Assembly (NCBI GenBank): GCA_000499405.2
Contig: HG738139.1
Span: 13,256,898-13,320,897 of the forward strand
Direction: 5' to 3'
Source: Onchocerca volvulus
Taxonomy: Eukaryota > Nematoda > Chromadorea > Rhabditida > Onchocercidae
Length of the DNA stretch: 64,000 bases
Both the position numbers and the translations under genes were made by a program. Shown here piece after piece: positions 38,901-50,827 of this stretch. The notes under the pieces were generated by a model. It was not told where the DNA came from. It saw nothing but the letters and a program-made list of their open reading frames with translations, and did not search any database. The first letter of the stretch is position 1; each line of letters opens with the position of its first letter.

Positions 38901-41900
38901 TTTTCTTCTTATCTGCCAATATTCTTTTGGATCTGTACATGTTCTACTAAGGTTTCCTGACGCTTCGTTCTCTAACAACAAAGTTAAGAAACGTTTCAAA
39001 AGCACATTATCCTATAAGTAATTTTCCTATATTTACTTTAAAAAAGCAATCAAGAATATTTTTTAAACCTTCTTCACTCTACATGAATCGCCATTTAAGT
39101 CTAGTTTTTCCTTTTTTTTTTTAAATTCAAAATTTATCTGTCTGAAGATCACCAGTCTTCAATATTATTTAATTGGTAGAACAATATATTGGTTTTCTCC
39201 AATATTTGATTTTTTTTTTTCAATATATTGTTTTTCTTCTTTTTTTGATTGGAATAGAAAGCAGTCGAAAAAATCATTCAACTCAAGGGAATAATTTATT
39301 ACCTAATATAATTCAAATTTCGAATAAATGATGAAATAATTCTTATGAAACAGACTAATGATATAGCTTTCATCATAACTATAATCATTTCCAAATATTT
39401 CATGATCAATCAATACCTGTGGAATGAATGCAACTGGCACAACTAATGGTGAACGATCATTATATAATTTGATCAACCAAAGTATTCGCCTAGAATCCAG
39501 AAAAAGTTGCACCACTGTTAAATCTGCAAATCTAATACTCAAAAAATGCTATATAATTCGTGAATTTCTGCAATTTATGTTGTGAAATTCAGAAAATGCC
39601 GTTAAAAAAGCATGAATCTTGGTTTAATTCAATTTATTTTATCATTTAAATAGCCAGTGTTATATGCCACTAATGAGATTGAATAAGGAATTATATGATT
39701 CTTCATCAAGCTAAGATGATTAATGGGCATAGCAAATAATTAAAATGAGATTTGGTCGGAAAAGAACGAATACTGAAAATTACAATTATAAAATAATTCG
39801 CAGATTTCACAATCAGCTTTTCGAGTATTAAAAAACATAATCTACAGTATTTAAATGTTTCAGATGAATATAAATATATCTTATCTAGTCAATATACTTA
39901 GTTTCGGGGAAATTTTTAAGAACTTACCAGATGGCAAGTGTTGAACGGCTTTTTTAAACTTTTCGATATTTTCGAAATGAAAATCCTGACTCCCTTCCGA
40001 CTTCTTGGAAATCATGCGGGCTAACTGGCGAGTGCTGATAAACATCGCTTCATTAAAATAATAAGCCGCACTCCATCCTGACTCAATCCAATCGGCTTTG
40101 TATTGGAAAGCACAAACTTGTCCCAAATAAGAACATATTTGGAATCGCCATTCCCTAAAGTTCAAACTAGCGTTATGAGCTATAAGTTATGACTTACATC
40201 ATATACTATTCAGAGCAAACTCAATTTCAACTCTTACCTAAAAGATGAAGCAGAATTTCATTTACCTTTATGAAATTTATACAGAGAATAATAGAGAATT
40301 TAAACCTATAGAAAAGATGAGAAAAGGAATCGAAATCTTTCCGGGCTTCTTCCATTTCCGCGTCTACGCAACCTGGAGTGATTTTAGTGCCAATCTTGCG
40401 ATTTGCTTTTGATATCGGTGTATATGTCTCTGAATTCAAAACAGGAGATGGTTTTGGTGAGCAAAGTGTCCTGAAGAAATGAAGTACTTTAATTCCAATG
40501 ACAGAACAAATACGATGCGCAATGTGTCGAACTTGGATTAATTGTGAAGTGATCTATGTATTAAAAAAATTGCTAAATTTGAAGCCTTGTTTATTTTCTG
40601 GCAGTTCTATATGATATATAGAGTATTACTTTTTATATTTTATCTTTTCATTACGAATTAAGAAAACTGCTTCACGTACAAAGTATTCAACTCTGAAGCA
40701 AGATTGATGACAATAGATTTAAGTGGTGAACGCAATCCTGCTTTCAAAGGTGAGACATGCATATGCATCCATTCCAACTTTGGAATTTTCAGTGGTCTTC
40801 GGGCCAACTGCTTTATTGTCAACCATTGCCAGCGAAAGTATATGGGATCCGTTGAACATATCTATAAATTTTAATCATCAAATATTTAAAATACTGAAAA
40901 AAAATCTCCACAGTCCTACAACATTTGTGCTGAAGATACCCACTGATAACTATGTCAAAACCCACATATTTTATGAAGAAATTTATAAACACACTTTTAA
41001 TGATTCCTTTATTACATCCTGTACAATTTCCGGTTTTTCTTCTCCACCAACTCTTCGAAGCCATCGAATTGCTGCAAATAAAAAACGGTCTAATGTTTCC
41101 AGTGGATATCGTCGTTCTTCGATTGCCTGAAATATATCTAAACACTTGAATAAACCGATAATATTCAATAGAAAAAAGCGTGGAAAAGCAAATCATACCG
41201 AGAACTTTAATTGATGCGTAAGAAAAATCACCTTCTCCGTTACTTCCTTTTGAAGTGCTGAATAGATCGCAATCACGTCTAATGAAGTTTCTTGAGGAAG
41301 TTTCAGAATCCTAGAACATGCACATTTCACACGACAATAATTTCAAGTTGTTTATTAAAATCATTAAAATAGGCAGTAACTGAAGACTGTGAAAAGAATT
41401 TACAATGATAAGTTAATAACGTCAGTCTAGCAAATCTAAACGAAAATAAGAAAAATTACCGTTCGGAAAGCACACGAAATATTTTTGATGAATATCGATA
41501 AAATAACAATTTTGAAAAAATAGCTTCTGTTCGCATCTGTGGATTGATGTTACAAAGCATACATATTACACAATCGCAATCTTCAACATGTTCTTCTGGT
41601 ACTAATTTATTCTCCGTATTTTCTTTACTAGTTGGTAACAAACTGAAATTTGAAAACGATTTTATGCTTTATTTGGTAGAGAGAAAGAGAGGTAAGATTT
41701 GAGAATATTTTTAGCTGCTTATGTAAGTTAGAAATATTCTTGAAATAATAAGGATCACATCAGAAATCCAAACTGGAAAGTCGTTGAATTCACTATGATC
41801 ACAACAGTGCTAATTTTCACATTTAAAGTTAAGTGAATTATAATATAACTTACTTGCTTGGTTTATCTTCAGTGAGATCTATTATTTCTTGATTTCTAGA

Positions 41901-44900
41901 AGATGAATTTGACTCGTTATTCTGTTTTTGTCTTCCGTCATTTGCACAAACAGAAGTTCCATTTTTTGATCTCTTAAGAAATGATAATTATTTATAAAAT
42001 TAGAATAATGCTATTAAGGACAGTGTTCATTATTAGGTATTATTTTCTAAAAGCTGGTAATTAAAAGAAAATTCCGGTTAAAACAATTTAATTGAAAAAG
42101 TACAACTAACATTCCACAAAGAAGCAATAATTGGTCGAAATGGATTTGGACGAATATTCACACTATTCCCATGGGCAACTGTCGATGTCAGAAATAAGAC
42201 GTTCAACACTGCCAAACACCTAATCAGAAGTTGGAAACTAAGAAACATCATGATAGTTATACAAGATTTTACGAAGAATAATAGCTAGAAACTAAAATAT
42301 TGGAAAAAGTATGAATAAAAATTTAAGATTTTCATATACTCATTAAATATGGATTTTTGCATTGCAATCGTTAGCAACCATTATACTAAACAGAAACCTT
42401 TGCAAATTTGTTGTTTTTAGAACTTGGTGCAATAATTTTAGTCCTTCACTTTCACTCTCTCGAAGGATTCCCAATTCAATGTATTTAAAACATAACTGAA
42501 GTACCACTTTGAAATGCTCTGCTAGAACTGCGCTTAATTTCACTGCAAAATGAAATAATTATTTCCAGAATATTGCCATAAATAACACTTCTAATCAATA
42601 TTTGAAAACTATATAATCTTTTAACTGGAGATTACTTTTAAATTTCGAGATGCAACAATCTGAATCTTTGGTCGGAACTACTAAAGGTTTAGTTCACCGG
42701 TATTGTTTTTTTGTCTTTTTTATTTTTACTTTTTAAACATGATCGTTTGTTTTTTTTTTTTCAATCGGTTGTTGAATTTTTGTTTTTTTCTTTATTGGTT
42801 TATTTATTTATCTACTTTTTTTGAGTCTATTATGTTTTTTTATTTTATATGTTTTGGCTTGATTTATGGCGTACTGGGTTTAATTTTTCTCTTTTTTTCT
42901 TTTATATAAAAAGGTACTGTACTGATAAGATTATGTTTTGTTTTTTATTCACTACTTTATTCTCCTAACTGAATAGAACTAGGAAGAAATATCTAAAAAT
43001 CAAGATGAAAACAGCTAAAAGCTCTGTGTTTTAAGTATTTTGAAATATTAGTCCCAAAAAATGGCGACATTCAAGCATCCTATTTTTCAATTAATATTTA
43101 TTTTTGACGAAAATAGTTTTTTTGAACTTACGATATTCATCAATTTTTGTTTCTTGAAATTCATCACCAGCTGAAAAGAACATTGCACCGACTGCAGCGC
43201 AACTAGCATCCTCTTCTTTCATATTATTACCATAATATACATTACTTCGACATTTCACTAACGTTTCGTAACAGGCCTTTATGAAATCCATATTTTGTAA
43301 TGGATCACCAATCTACAGCAAAGGTTATATAGCTCAAATAACTGTAACATATTCTGATAAAATATATGAAATAGGATAACTTGCTAATTAATATCCGAAA
43401 ATCCCTTTATAAATGCTACATTTGATCATATTCAGAAAACATGATGTATTATTTGACTGAATTAGAGACTTCTCATGATTTCGATTGAATTTCACTTTCT
43501 AAAACCAGATTCCAAAATTAGCTATCAAAAATGTTAACTAGGAATTATTTTAATAAATCATTTGCATACTGCACGCATTTGTGTTTGAATATTATTTAAC
43601 AAAATTCAAACTAGAGATTTTACTTACCAGTGCTAAATCAGCGGATGAAAAGTGACTAGCAGCTATCAAAACTCGTTTAACAAGAATTTTAGCTTCATAT
43701 TGTTGGAAGGTTTTTGTTTTCGATTTCGTAAGGATAGATTCGAAACATTGCATAGCTTTAAGAATATGGTCTTGCATTGGTAGTGCATCGCCGGAATGAT
43801 GATTCTAAATGAAATAGATTTCAGTTAATGAAACTGTCCATTATTCAATTTCTTCCGAAATCTTTTATTTTTTAACTGTGCCTAATTCTTCTAAATAAGA
43901 GATTCTAGAATACTACAATAATTTCAAACTCTTTTCCATAAGATATTTAAAGCAATACAGGAAACATTATACCGTTATTTTTTCTGTATGTAGATGAATG
44001 ATGTTGTTAATAACTTCATTAATGATTTCTTTGTGAACAGAATTCATCTGCTTTACAACTTCTTTCTGAAGCACTTGTGTTTTAGCCAACGACCAATATC
44101 CTAGAAGACATAACCAATATGTGAGCAATATTCTTGAATGGATATCATCATCATGTAATCGCACGACATGTCCCAAGCAAATAATGGCTTTTGTGTACTG
44201 AAAAGAATCTTTCTGAGATGAGCAACATAATCAATCATAAGCATGATACCAAATCGATCTTTTTAGAACTTTGTAAGTCACATATTATGCTTTATCACTT
44301 TACTAAGCAGCAGTAAAATGATATGAAAAAGGTTTGAGAGCAGAAAAATTTTGTACTGATCAACTATTACTCGAATGATCAGTAAATTTGGTTGCAACTG
44401 AATTACTATAAATTTGATTGCCGAGTTATTCAATGTTCAATATGAAACTTTTTTTTCAATGAAAAAAAATTTTTCAAAATCCAAAAAGGAAAAAAAAAAG
44501 AAAACAAGCCTCATCGGAATCAAATAAACATGCAGCAAGTAATTTTGCATGTCTGCTGTATTTCCGCTGTTCCGCACGGTCAGAAAGAGCGAGCACTGCA
44601 GGCGCTAAACGTGAATTCCATACAGAGAAAGCATCCTTGAAAATCAAAAAACTGTAGTTCGAAATAATGCAATATTTGTCGAAAAACAACAAAGATCTCC
44701 ATTTTCAAAACTTGGCAACAAATACGATGAAAATTTTTAAGATCTTCTAAATCAAAAAAAAATTAATTACAATTATTTAAGAACATAAGCATTGATGCCA
44801 ACTGCTTTACTTCATAGCTTTCCGCCATCTCAGTATTGTTTTGAAAAATAAGATTGATTAACTGGAGCACATTCACATGTTTCTTTACGTAAATAAATAT

Positions 44901-45520
44901 TTTATTATTCGTAACTTACATACTTGCAAATGTTGATGTGGTTTATATTTTTCCAGGCATTCCATCATTAACTGAATTATCCTTATATGTTTTACAGTTG
45001 AAGAAACATTGTAAAAATCCGCACTGTTCGTATTAAATAACTCTTTTAATGCGCCATAAATCTTAAAATAAATTTTCAGTTGATATATTATACAACAGAA
45101 AGTTTTACGTAAATTTTAGCATTTTGTTGAATATAGTCTAAAAAACTAAGGAATTCGTGTTTTTGAATTCAAAGAATCTCATAGGTTACTCAATCCAACA
45201 ATTATCACAAAACTATAGCAACAAATTCTTGATAAATTTAATGAATGCAAACCAAATTATTTCATAGTTAAACCTTAATCTGAAATAAGTCTACTATGTT
45301 TAATTTCAAATCATAACTGAACTATACAATATGAAACAGTCAATAATTTCGAATATGAAATCTTGAGATTTGTAACAAACATTTTTTTTTTTTTTTTTTG
45401 TTAATTTGATAGAAATAAAACCTCTTTTCTGGCGTTCATCGTTGCAACGATATGATTTTTCATATGTAATAATAATTCCCTCTTCACCGAATCTAATTGA
45501 GGTTTACTTTCTTGAACCAT
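35909..45520 (-). CDS. sep-1: Separase (cohesin-cleaving cysteine protease), complete, 26 exons
   Basis: 1,263 aa. Exons 45422-45520, 44924-45061, 44811-44882, 44510-44635, 43973-44197, 43628-43804, 43132-43312, 42398-42542, 42111-42219, 41854-41972, 41460-41642, 41199-41310, 40995-41126, 40680-40861, 40306-40470, 39928-40154, 39417-39523, 38883-39011, 38447-38584, 37966-38160, 37642-37752, 37384-37565, 36955-37050, 36741-36840, 36419-36513, 35909-36155; frame kept throughout. Near the C-terminus, YMGHGSGGKYF carries the catalytic His (about 1089) and LLMGCSS the catalytic Cys (about 1115), followed by IVGCLWMVTDGEIDR and ARTACKLKYMTGGAVVAYG, all family hallmarks. ELASFPFELLP marks the substrate domain. 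The N-terminal half is helical. In the family, separase is held by securin and cleaves the kleisin at anaphase. The start ATG follows TTTCAG by one base. Confidence 0.93.
44508..44509 (-). other. sep-1: Probable GC splice donor (separase intron 4)
   Basis: Exon 4 reads GAT GAG and then GCTTGT. Using GC as donor with the strong TTTTCAG acceptor at 44198 keeps the frame (DSDE|YTKAI). The only frame-keeping GT-AG alternative combines a weak T|GTTTTC donor with a weak ACAAAAG acceptor (giving DEAS|IICLG). Confidence 0.5.
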
Positions 45521-45521
45521 C

Positions 45522-45523
45522 CT
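45522..45523 (-). promoter_or_regulatory. Probable spliced-leader acceptor of separase mRNA
   Basis: AAATTTCAG followed by a single G and the ATG. No coding exon is visible upstream, so this is best read as the trans-splice site, giving a very short 5' UTR. Confidence 0.55.
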
Positions 45524-45566
45524 GAAATTTGTTGAAAATAATTTTAAAAAAAGTAAATGCAAAATG

Positions 45567-45630
45567 GAATAAGTAATTTTATGTCCAACATTTTTATAGA
45601 ATAAGTAGTTTTATGTCCAACACTCTTACA
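45567..45630. repeat. 32-bp tandem duplication upstream of separase
   Basis: Copies 45567-45598 and 45599-45630 both start GAATAAGTA and contain TTTTATGTCCAACA. They differ at four positions. Confidence 0.85.
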
Positions 45631-47202
45631 GTTTTTAATCAATTTTATAAAACAAAGGTTTAAAAATCTGAGAATTGAAAAAATTCTAAAAGAATCTGAG
45701 AGCTAAACTTAATTAAAATTGAATCCATCATTCTTCTGCAATTCTGTCACGATATTAATTTCAAATTAACTTCTCTATCACTTATTCGCATAGTATTCAA
45801 AAAAACAAAAAAAAAAAAAAAACTGGCAAATAGCATAAAAGAAAAGAGGCAGATAACTGCAAATATGAATTTTCAATACTTATTTGATTTAAATGATTTG
45901 ATAGGAATGTTAAAAACCCTAAAGAGTAATAAATGCACATCTATTCCAAAAAAAAAAAATTAAAAATGAATTCGAGATGTTATTTGTCAATGCATATGTT
46001 CATGCTTTTTCTAAAATATCCTGTGTTTTAGATTTCAACCAGAAATCAGAAATAGTATCAAGAATTATAGGTTTAAAATAACTTATTCATCAAAAATTCG
46101 ACATTGTTCCAGTTTCAAGCAACTGGAATGATATCGAGTTAAAAAAAAAAAAAAAAAAGAAGAAAAAACAACGCTATTGAGTTACAGTAGAATGAAAACT
46201 TTTGTGTGTAGTCCTAACGAAGTATTCACACAAATTTTTCTTCAATATAACACATCATTGATCAATCAAATATAATCAGCATAATGCACCAAATCATTAT
46301 AAACAAACCTGAGTTGATGTTTGTTCAATTGAATAAAAGTGCAGAAATAGTGAAAATTGCAAGCACAATAATAATGAATGCAGAGGAAATATTAGAAGTA
46401 TTAATTGTTCACTAAAGATATATATTCATAGATTCTCTTATTTTTCCTAATCAACTGAAATTCATTTTATTACTCCTCCCGAACAGTTGCTTTTATTTAC
46501 AATATCATCGAATTTATTCAATGAATTCTTCACCGGCAAAATTAATAAATAATTAAGTATGAAGCGATAAATTAACAAAGCGGTGTACGGTAACATTATA
46601 CAGTATTGGAGAATGGACAGTAATACATGTAGTATTAGAGAGTGTACGGTAATACAAAAAGAAATTACTTACCCAAATAAGGAATGGAAGTTATCAAATT
46701 TAAATTAACATTTAAAATGAAACAAGAGTAAATTTTATTTTTCTTTGATTAGGATTATTACCCGCTTTCTAAACCTCTCGTAACGTCTTTTGTTGCGACA
46801 TCTACGATTTACGAAGATTAATTCGATAATAACTAAAATAACGTACAGTATTTTTCAATTATCACCCAATTCAAGAGACTTCAATTGAAAGGTTTCCGAC
46901 AAAAAGATTGCAAAGTTGAAAGGTCAAAGTCAAATCAGCATTAAATCAACTGCAGTAACACGTTCAAAGTATACAAGTTACGTCTAAAACGTAAAAAACA
47001 CGTAATAGAGGGCAAATTTGAAATTTGAAGTAGTGCAAGAGTGCCAACTGCAAAACGCTTTCCACTGTTGCAGCTCAAATTGATTGTTGCATCTCTTCAT
47101 GAGTTGTTGGATTTGTTTGTCACGCGTTATTGTTGCTTTGTTGAATGTTTTATGGGGGTGGTTACGGATTTACGTGTAGATTTGATGAATTACTTTTGCG
47201 GA

Positions 47203-47250
47203 TATCACGTACTATACCACGTATCACCTACTATATCACGTATCATGTAC
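47203..47250. repeat. 19-bp repeat, about 2.5 copies, in divergent promoter
   Basis: TATCACGTACTATACCACG, then TATCACCTACTATATCACG, then TATCATGTACT. Each unit carries one or two CACGTA/CACG cores, so the repeat presents an array of potential bHLH- or bZIP-type half sites. Confidence 0.75.
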
Positions 47251-47468
47251 TCCGTCTTTCCTGGATAACCTATCCTTTTCAATTTTTATCATCAAGAGTT
47301 GCTGCTTATCTGTATTGATTACGGAAATCTTGTCATCTCTACGTGAATTTTATGGCGACAATTGTCTTCTATCAGTTATAAAATAACGATTCATTTAAGC
47401 ATAGTAATGAAGTTTACGTTAGCAGTTTTGATTTCAATCAAATTGTATAATTTGAAATTTCAGTGAAA

Positions 47469-48915
47469 ATGGCACAAGCAGCAGTTGTTATGAAACAAGG
47501 ATTAACGGTAATGAAGCAAGTTGCCGGACAGATATCTCATTTATATGCTCAAGTGGTGCATACGATGAAGACAAATGTAATTTTACGACCAATGTATAAG
47601 TGGTGGGAAGGAAGATTTTGGCTCAAAGAAGAATCGTGTAAGTTCCTTGTTTCTTCGATAAAGCATTGTAACTTTTACAAATATTTACAGTACCATCACT
47701 AAAGGTTTTACAGTTTTACAGTATGAATATTTACAGTACCATTATTAAAGGTTGTTCTTGAACCATCGAATATGGTTATCGAAATGACTAGTAGTTGATC
47801 TTACTTACAATGCCATTATTAAAAGCCATTCTTGAATTATCGAGTACGGTCAACAGAATGATAATAACTGATTATATTTGTAGTACCATTACTAAAGGCT
47901 GTTCTTGAATCAGCAAAATAGTTAGTGGTTGATCATATTTACAGTACCATTACAAAAAACCATTCTTAAACTATCAGCGAAATGGCGATTATTTAGTTCA
48001 TACGGTCAGCGAAATGTCTAGTAAATGTTGCTTAATTTCTTTCGAATCCTCATGATGCAGAGCATTTTAGGACTTCTTAGAAGAATAAGGTAAAATCGGT
48101 AAGGTAAGTAAGGTAATTCTTAGTGCAATAGTAGCTCTTTTTTTTTTTTTTAACTAGTGATTTAGGTTTAGGATATCCTTGAAGTTATTAGAAGTGAATA
48201 GCTATATTCTTTGGTTTGATTATGGAAGTTGAATATATGTATCAATAAAACCGAGAAGAAATATTTGTATTACATAAGAAATTGCTGAAAGTATCGTTCA
48301 CTTTCATTTCATTCAATTCCTTCCATTTAAGCAAGTTGCTAAATTTGGGAAAAAATAAGAGAGAGAGAGAGAAAGAGAAAGAGAATGGAGATCGAAGGAG
48401 AATGAATAGGGAAGTTATGACTGTACATGCATTCAATTATGATGGATTTATTTCATTACAGTTAGTTATTGATCAAGCTTTATATCGCTTGTTCCACTTA
48501 AAATTTTCTTCCAACACACAATAGAGCATCTTCTCAAGTTGTTTGAAATTTCTGGGAAATATTCTTGACCATATCTTTACTTTATCGATACAATCCAATG
48601 AATGTTGGAAAATGCTTTTCATGAAATGTATAATTATCATATAGCTATGTTCACGGAGTTATGTCTATTAAGGCATTTTTGTTGTGATTATTGAAGTTTT
48701 CACATTTCATTAGATTTGCTAGACATTTTTCATTCTCGTTATTGAAATTTTCAGGTTATTTAAACCGTGGTCGTGCCAGATTATACGCGTATTTGTTACT
48801 GTTCTTGCTTATTCGATCGCGAAGTGCAAAAAACAAAGCTGAAACTCAAGCGTTGCAAGCACAAAGCAAGGAGCAAATCATTGCGACAGCTTTGCGCGTC
48901 AGCGCACGATCTTAG
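47469..48915 (+). CDS. Unrecognised 109-aa protein, two exons
   Basis: Exons 47469-47637 and 48755-48915 join in phase 1. The product starts MAQAAVVMKQGLTVMKQVAG, continues with a Trp/Arg motif (RPMYKWWEGRFW), then a short hydrophobic helix (YAYLLLFLLI) flanked by Arg/Lys, and ends with a charged Ala/Gln helix (AETQALQAQSKEQIIATAL). The ATG lies 5 nt after a TTTCAG acceptor (47462-47463) that is probably a spliced-leader site. Amphipathic N-terminus, single short helix and basic flanks would suit a small mitochondrial or ER membrane protein, but I do not recognise the family. The 1.1-kb intron holds a minisatellite. AATAAA lies at 49000-49005. Confidence 0.75.
47683..48020 (+). repeat. Diverged 60-80-bp tandem repeat inside the 109-aa gene intron
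   Basis: Units start at about 47683 (partial), 47729, 47803, 47877 and 47938. Each begins TTACAGTACCATTA and continues with AAAGG-TTCTTGAA, a short ATCGA/ATCAGC piece and GTTGATC. Divergence is considerable, so it is old. Confidence 0.85.
48355..48390. repeat. GA microsatellite
   Basis: AGAGAGAGAGAGAAAGAGAA run within the intron of the 109-aa gene. Confidence 0.9.
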
Positions 48916-48999
48916 TGGTGTCTTATTTCTATGTTGGTAGATGTTCACTAGATGATTTGATTATGTGCTAGTATAAAAGCCAAATTTTGATTATACTAA

Positions 49000-49005
49000 A
49001 ATAAA
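49000..49005 (+). other. Polyadenylation signal AATAAA, 109-aa gene
   Basis: Exact hexamer 85 nt past the stop codon at 48913-48915. Confidence 0.6.
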
Positions 49006-50744
49006 ATATCTATGCAAACTGCTTATGTGACAAAAAATTGAATAAAGAAATGCATGAATCATCACTTTATCCATTTTATAATGCTGGACCATTTGATCTT
49101 TTTGAATTTTGCAAAAAATTTGGTAGTGTTTTTTTTTTTTTTTAAATATTTCTTCAAACGATTTTATGTACATCTTCTTTTTGGCTATTAGAAAAACTTT
49201 TTAAATGGTAGCATAAAATTCGTCGATGTTATGTTCTATTGAAAACTTTTGAATTCTGATGCTGCAGAAGAAATACAAATTATTTCTCAAAAGTCCTGTG
49301 TAAATTAGTCAATCTAGTTGTGAAGCAAAAATGATAATTTTATCAAGAGGAAATGAAGTGAAAGTTTTGGAATGGGCTATTTGCTTAACTTTTTGCTTTA
49401 TCAAAAAAAAAGAGTATTATTCGTGTCGATCATTTTCTAATGGGTATCGATAGATCGTGAGTAATTTTGTTTGTTCTCAGTTCTTTTTTTTTTTTTCGAC
49501 TTTGAAGTAATTCTTTTACTTTTCTACGATGATGACGAAATTTCCCACTCTTAATTCGTTTCATGTTTTTAATTTTTGCATAGATATTTTCTTTTTCACA
49601 ATCATTAGTAAATCATTAAATTCTGCATAGCGGGTAGTTTTAGTCTTTGTCACTTACTGAAATAATTTTGTGAGCTAAATCTATCTGAAGGAAATAAGCA
49701 ATTAAATCGCGACGGTGCCTTTTCGAACTATTTTGCCTTTCATTTCCACACCTGTGAAATGGAATGTTTTATTATTCAGTACAGTGCCTCTAGCTGAATA
49801 TTCAGATAAAAATTATGAAAAAGCCTTTGTTGTTCTAATCATTAAACTTTTCGGTTTTATCCATTCATTAATTTAGTCTGTCTAATTTCAGCCTGTAAAA
49901 TAGTAAAGCGCAAAATAAGTAATACAGATTCCAATTTTTTGTACGTGATAAATAGTAATGAAGTATGTTGGTACATATGTTCAAATCTATCCCGGCTTGT
50001 CGCCTCATGATTGGTCCATCTTGCTTTGTTTATCTGTTAATCGGAGCATTTTGGCGGCAAACATGTTCATCAACTTGTTGGTACATTTGGAACTATCTTC
50101 GCGCTTCTTGACGTTTAGTGCTCTTTGTTTACATTAATCATTTCTTCCGGATTTTTGCAATTATCATCAGCATTTCAACTTAAACGCTTATCCAAATTTT
50201 ATCAAATGAAAAATCTTGGAAACAATTTGTTGATCACGAAATAAGTGATACTAATGCTATATTGGACAGAATTTTTATTTGATTGATTGAATAGATAGAT
50301 ATGCTATTTATTGAATATCTTTATGTTACAAGAAGACAAACTTAGTTAAGTTGAACATAATTTGCAAAATTAGAAATATTGTGGGATAAGAAATAATAAT
50401 CAAGTTGAAGGAAAAGACGTTTTAAAAATAAGCAAATTTTGTCAATTAATTTAATTTCTTTTTATGAATGAATAAGGAAAGAATCAATTTATCGATGTAT
50501 TCATGCACTTCTGAATCTTAAAATTTTTATTCTTTTAAAGTTTCCAGTGTCTAAATAACAAACATTTTATTCATTTATTACAATGGCTATTTATTCAATT
50601 TAGGAAATAGAAATCAGTCTTAAACTTAGTTAAAATTTTTAGAAGAAAATTCGGAAATGGGTGAAGTTGTTGACTAAAAGAATAGAAAGAAAAAAGTAGG
50701 TTTTCTTCTATTTTGTTGTAACTGGAGTGAAGTATAGTTAATAT

Positions 50745-50750
50745 TTTATT
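50745..50750 (-). other. Polyadenylation signal AATAAA, myosin light chain gene
   Basis: Exact hexamer on the minus strand 51 nt beyond the stop codon. Confidence 0.65.
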
Positions 50751-50771
50751 CCTTCCAGTATTATTAACGAT

Positions 50772-50827
50772 TCATTTATCCGGAAATGGTCCAGCCAATT
50801 CAATCGTCCGGAAATGGTCCAGCCAAT
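50772..50827 (-). repeat. mlc-3: 28-bp tandem duplication spanning the light-chain stop codon
   Basis: Units 50800-50827 and 50772-50799 both begin TTGGCTGGACCATTTCCGGA and end with a TGA in the same relative frame, with three mismatches between them. The first encodes [12 protein letters not shown]. The second, now in the 3' UTR, would encode LAGPFPDK-stop. Confidence 0.95.

Larger units (their letters stand above)
45524..47461. other. Divergent intergenic region between separase and the 109-aa gene
   Basis: Contains the shared upstream DNA of two divergently transcribed genes. Repeats are a 32-bp tandem pair at 45567-45630, dispersed TACGGTAA/GTATTAGAG pieces at 46580-46660 and a 19-bp repeat at 47203-47250. 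The stretch at about 46980-47270 is less AT-rich and is the best core-promoter candidate. No coding exon supported. Confidence 0.45.
48916..50800. other. Intergenic region between convergent 3' ends, with a GC-richer island
   Basis: Convergent 3' UTRs lie at both ends. Around 49990-50135 the sequence is clearly less AT-rich than its flanks, with TTTTGGCGGCAAA (E2F-like), GATTGGTCC (inverted CCAAT) and TGTTTAC (forkhead-like). On the minus strand the same island is open for about 40 codons (RALNVKKREDS, MFAAKMLRLTDK) without a clear splice site. It may be a promoter for a non-coding RNA or an unrecognised exon. Confidence 0.35.

Noticed and set aside
42703..42909. 68-codon plus ORF rich in Phe
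   Set aside because: Translation of a T-rich separase intron.
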